Assembly: GCF_004340785.1 (NCBI RefSeq)
Contig: NZ_SLXS01000004.1
Span: forward strand, 425,715-489,714
DNA from: Tumebacillus sp. BK434
Lineage (GTDB): Bacteria > Bacillota > Bacilli > Tumebacillales > Tumebacillaceae
DNA length: 64,000 nucleotides
Reading direction: 5' to 3'
This document shows positions 61,048-64,000 of this stretch, in pieces. A program made the position numbers and the translations under genes. Each line of letters begins with the position of its first letter. Position 1 is the stretch's first letter. Below the pieces are notes generated by a model that was given only the letters and a program-made list of their open reading frames with translations, had not been told where the DNA came from and did not search any database.

Positions 61048-62406
61048 ATGGGGAAGAAAAAAGAGGAGAAAGAGCTGCAGGAGATGTTTGATTCCTTTGG
61101 CGCCGATCCGGAAGTGCTCCGGGAGTGGGATCTGGCGATTGAAAAGATCAAAGCGGTGCGCGGTGTGCTGCGGATCAAAGCGCCGGGCGGCTACCGGGCG
61201 CTGAAAAAAGTCAGCGCGACAGAAAGCCGCGTCCGCTTCGTGCAGCAGGCGGTCGATCATCTGGCGGGGCGGGGCTTCCCGAACGTGCCGCGCTTCATCC
61301 GTACCAAATACGGCGATCCGTACGTGGTGCATCCGACCGGCATCTATTATCTGACCGACTGGATGCCGGGCAAGGAAGCCGATCTGAAAAAAGCGAAAAA
61401 CGTCTTTCTCGCCGCCGAGACGCTCGCCAAGCTGCACAGTGCCGGGGCAGGGTTCGAAGCGGACGGGTTCGGGCAGGAGACGCGCGAAGATTTCTCGGCG
61501 CAGTGGGGCCGGTTTCAAGCCAAGCTGCAGAGCTATGACACGAGCCTCGCAGACCGCCGTGAGCAAAATGCGATGGAGGACGCCTACCGGACGCACCGCA
61601 GCGAGTTGAACAAGATGATCCACCACGCGGCGGAGCAGTTGGCGCACTCGCCGTACGGGCAGATTCTGGAGTGGGCGCGGGATAACAAGACGATCTGCCA
61701 CGGCTCCTATTCGCGGCAGAACCTGATCGTCGACAAAGAGCGCATGTCGGTCGTCGACTTCGACCATTGCCATTACGGGCATCCGGTGCATGACCTTGGG
61801 GCGTTGTTGACCCGCTATATGCCGCGCTATGAGTGGGACGCGGCGATCGGCTTTTCGATTCTCGACGTGTACCGCGCCGTACGCGAAGTCACCGCTGAAG
61901 AGATGACGGTGCTGGCTGCCTATCTGTCCTTCCCGCAGCGCACCTTGGATGTGGTGGAGGCGTATTTTGAGCGCACGCGGGACTGGGATGCGGGCAAGTT
62001 TGCCAACCGGTTCCGCAAGCAGTTGGCGCTCGACGAAGGTCGCGAGATGTTTGTGCAGGACCTGATCGCCCGCTATGGGTTGAACCTGACGGCGCCGTCA
62101 TTTGCGCCGCATCTGGAAGCCCTGGAAGAGTATGATGACTTGGAAAGCATGGAGTCCTCCTCCGTCGAGACCCGCGATGACAGTTGGGAAGCGCGGGAAC
62201 ACCGCGCGGTCGATCGGTCGGAACAAGTCTCGGTGCAGGTCGAGGAAGAGACGCCTGACGTGGCGCTGGTCAGCCACGGCGACGAGTATGAGGAAGAGCG
62301 GGAAGATGGGGAGAGCAGAAGCGAACCGCCCGTGCGCTACACCATGCCCCGTGCGAAACAGCCGCGCAAACCGCAAAAGCCGGGACCGTGGCGTCCGCGG
62401 TACTAG
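61048..62406 (+). CDS. CotS-family protein with C-terminal extension and altered catalytic loop
   Basis: 452 residues, about 100 longer than its paralogues. ATP-binding RALKKV and VVDFDHC (237-239) are intact, but the catalytic loop is CHGSYSRQN, with S220 replacing the catalytic Asp. After residue ~350 comes an extension of acidic/Ser-rich low complexity ending in a basic Pro-rich tail (RAKQPRKPQKPGPWRPRY). GGGGGAGG ribosome site. Charge-segregated tail suggests a scaffold or coat-interaction role (inference). Confidence 0.85.
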   Translation: MGKKKEEKELQEMFDSFGADPEVLREWDLAIEKIKAVRGVLRIKAPGGYRALKKVSATESRVRFVQQAVDHLAGRGFPNVPRFIRTKYGDPYVVHPTGIYYLTDWMPGKEADLKKAKNVFLAAETLAKLHSAGAGFEADGFGQETREDFSAQWGRFQAKLQSYDTSLADRREQNAMEDAYRTHRSELNKMIHHAAEQLAHSPYGQILEWARDNKTICHGSYSRQNLIVDKERMSVVDFDHCHYGHPVHDLGALLTRYMPRYEWDAAIGFSILDVYRAVREVTAEEMTVLAAYLSFPQRTLDVVEAYFERTRDWDAGKFANRFRKQLALDEGREMFVQDLIARYGLNLTAPSFAPHLEALEEYDDLESMESSSVETRDDSWEAREHRAVDRSEQVSVQVEEETPDVALVSHGDEYEEEREDGESRSEPPVRYTMPRAKQPRKPQKPGPWRPRY

Positions 62407-62488
62407 CAGCACCCCGGCCGTTGATCTGTCAGGATCAGCGGCTTTCGTTTATAATGGGAGGTATTGGTGTGAAAGGGCGGTATTAACA

Positions 62489-63184
62489 ATGGTGATGGAT
62501 TTGCAAACCGTGATGGCACGACTGGAAGAGCTGGGCACTGAACAGGCGCGCAAGACGTACCTGCGGCACGGACTGGGCGAAAATACGTTTGGCGTTTCGT
62601 TTGCCAACATGAAGGCGCTGGCCAAGGAAATCAAGAAAGACCAGGCGCTGGCTGAACAGCTGTGGGAGACGGGAAATTATGAAGCCCGCAACATGGCGAC
62701 ATTGATCGCCGACCCCAAGCAGGTCAGCCCAGAACTGCTCGATGCGTGGGTGCGCAGCGTGAACTCGCATTCGCTGACCGATCTGCTGACCGTCAACCTC
62801 GCCGGCAAGACGAAGCACGTCCGGGCGCTGATGGAGCTGTGGATCGGTGAGCAGGACGCCGAGTTTGTCGGCCGTGCCGGCTGGCAGATGCTTGGGCAGA
62901 TGGCGCTGAGCAAAGAGGCGTACCCCGATGAGCTGTTCGTGCCGTATCTCGCGGTGATTGAGCAGCGGATTCACAGCAGCAAGAACCGGATCCGGGAAGC
63001 GATGAACACTACCTTGATCTCGATTGGCGGGCGCAACGATGCGTTGGAAGCGCTGGCAATCGCCGCAGCCAAGCGGATTGGCGTCGTCGTGGTCGACCAC
63101 GGCGACACCGCCTGCAAAACGCCCGACGCCGTCGCGTACATGCAGCGGATGAAAGAACGGAAGTTGGCGAAGGCCAAGCGCTGA
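62489..63184 (+). CDS. AlkD-like DNA alkylation repair (HEAT-repeat) protein
   Basis: 231 residues from ATG 62489. All-helical with HEAT-like repeats: FGVSFANMKALAKEIKKDQALAEQLWETGNYEARNMATLIADP and WIGEQDAEFVGRAGWQMLGQMAL. This resembles the DNA alkylation repair/AlkD superfamily, though the AlkD Trp/Asp catalytic residues cannot be placed with certainty. AAAGGGCGG before the start; a TATAAT (62450-62455) lies upstream without a clear -35. Exact activity uncertain. Confidence 0.75.
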   Translation: MVMDLQTVMARLEELGTEQARKTYLRHGLGENTFGVSFANMKALAKEIKKDQALAEQLWETGNYEARNMATLIADPKQVSPELLDAWVRSVNSHSLTDLLTVNLAGKTKHVRALMELWIGEQDAEFVGRAGWQMLGQMALSKEAYPDELFVPYLAVIEQRIHSSKNRIREAMNTTLISIGGRNDALEALAIAAAKRIGVVVVDHGDTACKTPDAVAYMQRMKERKLAKAKR

Positions 63185-63590
63185 GGAAGATGCCTGCAGG
63201 AAACGATGGGGAACTGCACGCGATAAGATGTTCAAAATTAAAGGATCAATACAACCATGCTCCTCCCGATCGAAGCGGCGCTGTAGCATGATGATCCGCT
63301 GATTCACCTGTTTTGGAAACTGTGGAACGATACTAAGCAACGCCGGCTTTCGTAGGCGATAGAATCACGAGTATTCCCCGGGAAATGAGTCGTTCGACTC
63401 ATGTGGTAAGTGGTTCGTATTTTATAGTGGGAAAATTGTCCTAGTTCGTGAAGGGAAGGAGGGATTCAATGGCTGATCAGCTGCTTTTTTCTATGCGCTC
63501 AGCCTATCCGTCCTGCTGTTGTGGACATGAAAAAGACACCGTGCCCATTGGTCGTAGCCCCGTCAAGTAGACAGTAATAAAGGACACGTA
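63185..63590. other. 405-bp AT-richer gap up to IS element
   Basis: No conserved gene. Contents seen: a perfect inverted repeat ATGAGTCG-TT-CGACTCAT (63385-63402), a strong ribosome site GGGAAGGAGGG with a 33-codon open frame (63469-63570), and the presumed IS end. Lower GC and no neighbour-like codon use suggest degraded or transferred DNA. Confidence 0.5.
63469..63570 (+). pseudogene. 33-codon ORF start, probably a gene cut by the IS
   Basis: AAGGGAAGGAGGG lies six bases before ATG 63469; the frame reads MADQLLFSMRSAYPSCCCGH and ends (TAG 63568-63570) within what looks like the IS terminal sequence. A good start signal with a stop supplied by the element suggests an interrupted gene. It could also be a genuine small Cys-containing peptide. 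Confidence 0.35.
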
Positions 63591-64000
63591 TTATGCAGCG
63601 AGCGCTTTCCGGTACTCAACGGGGGAGCGCTCGCTTAATTTAGTTTGGAAACGTGAGTTGTTATAGTAGTTGATGTAGGCGGCGATGTTTCTCTTCGCGA
63701 CCTCGTAGCTTTCCGGCTTATTAAGGTAAATCTCTTCTGCCTTCAAATGCGAAAAGAATGACTCTATACATGCGTTATCAAAACAGTTGCCACGACGCGA
63801 ATTGCTCCCAATTAGACCGAGACTTGCGATCCGATTTGCATACCCCTTTGAAGTGTATTGGAAGCCCTGGTCTGAGTGTAGAATTGCCCCGTAAACTCCG
63901 GGTACCTTTGAAAGCTGATCCAGAGTTGCTCGCACGAGCTCCAGGTCGTTTCGTTTGGAGATCGACCATGCAATCACTTCGTTGTTAAAGAGATCAATCA
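63549..64000 (-). mobile_element. IS3-family insertion sequence, right part
   Basis: Contains the 3' end of an IS3-type transposase and, beyond its stop, a terminal sequence (TGGTCGTAGCCCCGTCAAGT at 63549-63568, continuing AGACAG) that looks like an IS3/IS150-group inverted repeat. The outer boundary is an estimate because the other end is outside the window. Confidence 0.65.
63591..64000 (-). CDS. IS3-family transposase (OrfB), C-terminal part
   Basis: Runs off the right edge; about 136 residues visible (the frame is open to base 64000, so the GTG at 63977 is internal). rve/DDE integrase domain: DLFNNEVIAWSISKRNDLEL, LHSDQGFQYTSKGY with the second catalytic Asp, GNCFDNACIESFFSHLKAEEI with the catalytic Glu, and the terminal YNNSRFQTKLSERSPVEYR. 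Catalyses copy-out transposition as an OrfAB fusion. Confidence 0.93.
   Translation of the reverse strand, partial: IDLFNNEVIAWSISKRNDLELVRATLDQLSKVPGVYGAILHSDQGFQYTSKGYANRIASLGLIGSNSRRGNCFDNACIESFFSHLKAEEIYLNKPESYEVAKRNIAAYINYYNNSRFQTKLSERSPVEYRKALAA

Noticed and set aside
53529..62406. CotS-like kinases considered as class III/IV lanthipeptide synthetases
   Set aside because: They are single kinase-fold proteins of 330-450 residues without lyase or LanC-like cyclase domains and sit with coat genes.

Overview
The window looks like chromosomal DNA of a GC-rich, endospore-forming Firmicute near Alicyclobacillaceae/Tumebacillus. This is inferred from spore genes (spoVAF, gerE, gerM, spoVID, CotS-type coat genes), sdhCAB, S-box and L-box riboswitches, and gene order shared with Bacillus subtilis (gerE..ysmB-racE-gerM-rph-ysnA-ysnB, then tig-clpX-lonB-lonA-ysxC-hemAX(sirC)CDBL, then spoVID-ysxE). 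Species was not determined.
Layout. 1-3.5 kb: the end of spoVAF, followed closely by a class III aminotransferase, a START/SRPBCC protein and a homologue of cyanobacterial acyl-ACP reductase. 3.6-6.3 kb: hsp20, trxA, uvrC. 6.3-11.3 kb: aspartate-family amino acids, with a lysine riboswitch on a full-length aspartokinase and a SAM riboswitch on an ACT-less aspartokinase-metX-hom operon. 11.3-15.7 kb: sdhCAB, a CheX-like gene and gerE. 15.8-21.8 kb: assorted accessory genes, including an alpha/beta hydrolase with Ala at the nucleophile position and a decayed MFS gene. 21.9-26.4 kb: ysmB-racE-gerM-rph-rdgB-ysnB. 26.5-26.9 kb: four tRNAs (Gly, Arg, His, Gln). 27-34.7 kb: protein quality control (tig, clpX, lonB, lonA) and engB. 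34.8-39.9 kb: a cell-surface protein, an EamA transporter and a SsuABC/ThiXYZ-type ABC importer. 40-47.2 kb: the heme operon. 47.3-48.6 kb: an NCS2 permease.
48.6-50.4 kb is the most unusual region. Ten tiny minus-strand genes encode 32-40 residue peptides with a shared ME..(F)DLD(V/L) leader and a C-terminal S/T-C-x3-C core. They fall in three transcription units (2+4+4), each with a near-identical promoter and its own terminator. They look like class I lanthipeptide (FNLD/FDLD-box) precursors, but no modification, protease or export gene is visible in the window.
51-53.4 kb holds a pseudouridine synthase, a Cys-rich small protein and a DCC thiol oxidoreductase. 53.5-62.4 kb is a spore-coat locus: four CotS-family kinase-like proteins whose catalytic motifs are eroded in two, a CotSA-like glycosyltransferase, SpoVID and a mannose-1-phosphate guanylyltransferase. 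The window ends with an AlkD-like gene and the 3' part of an IS3-family transposase running off the edge.
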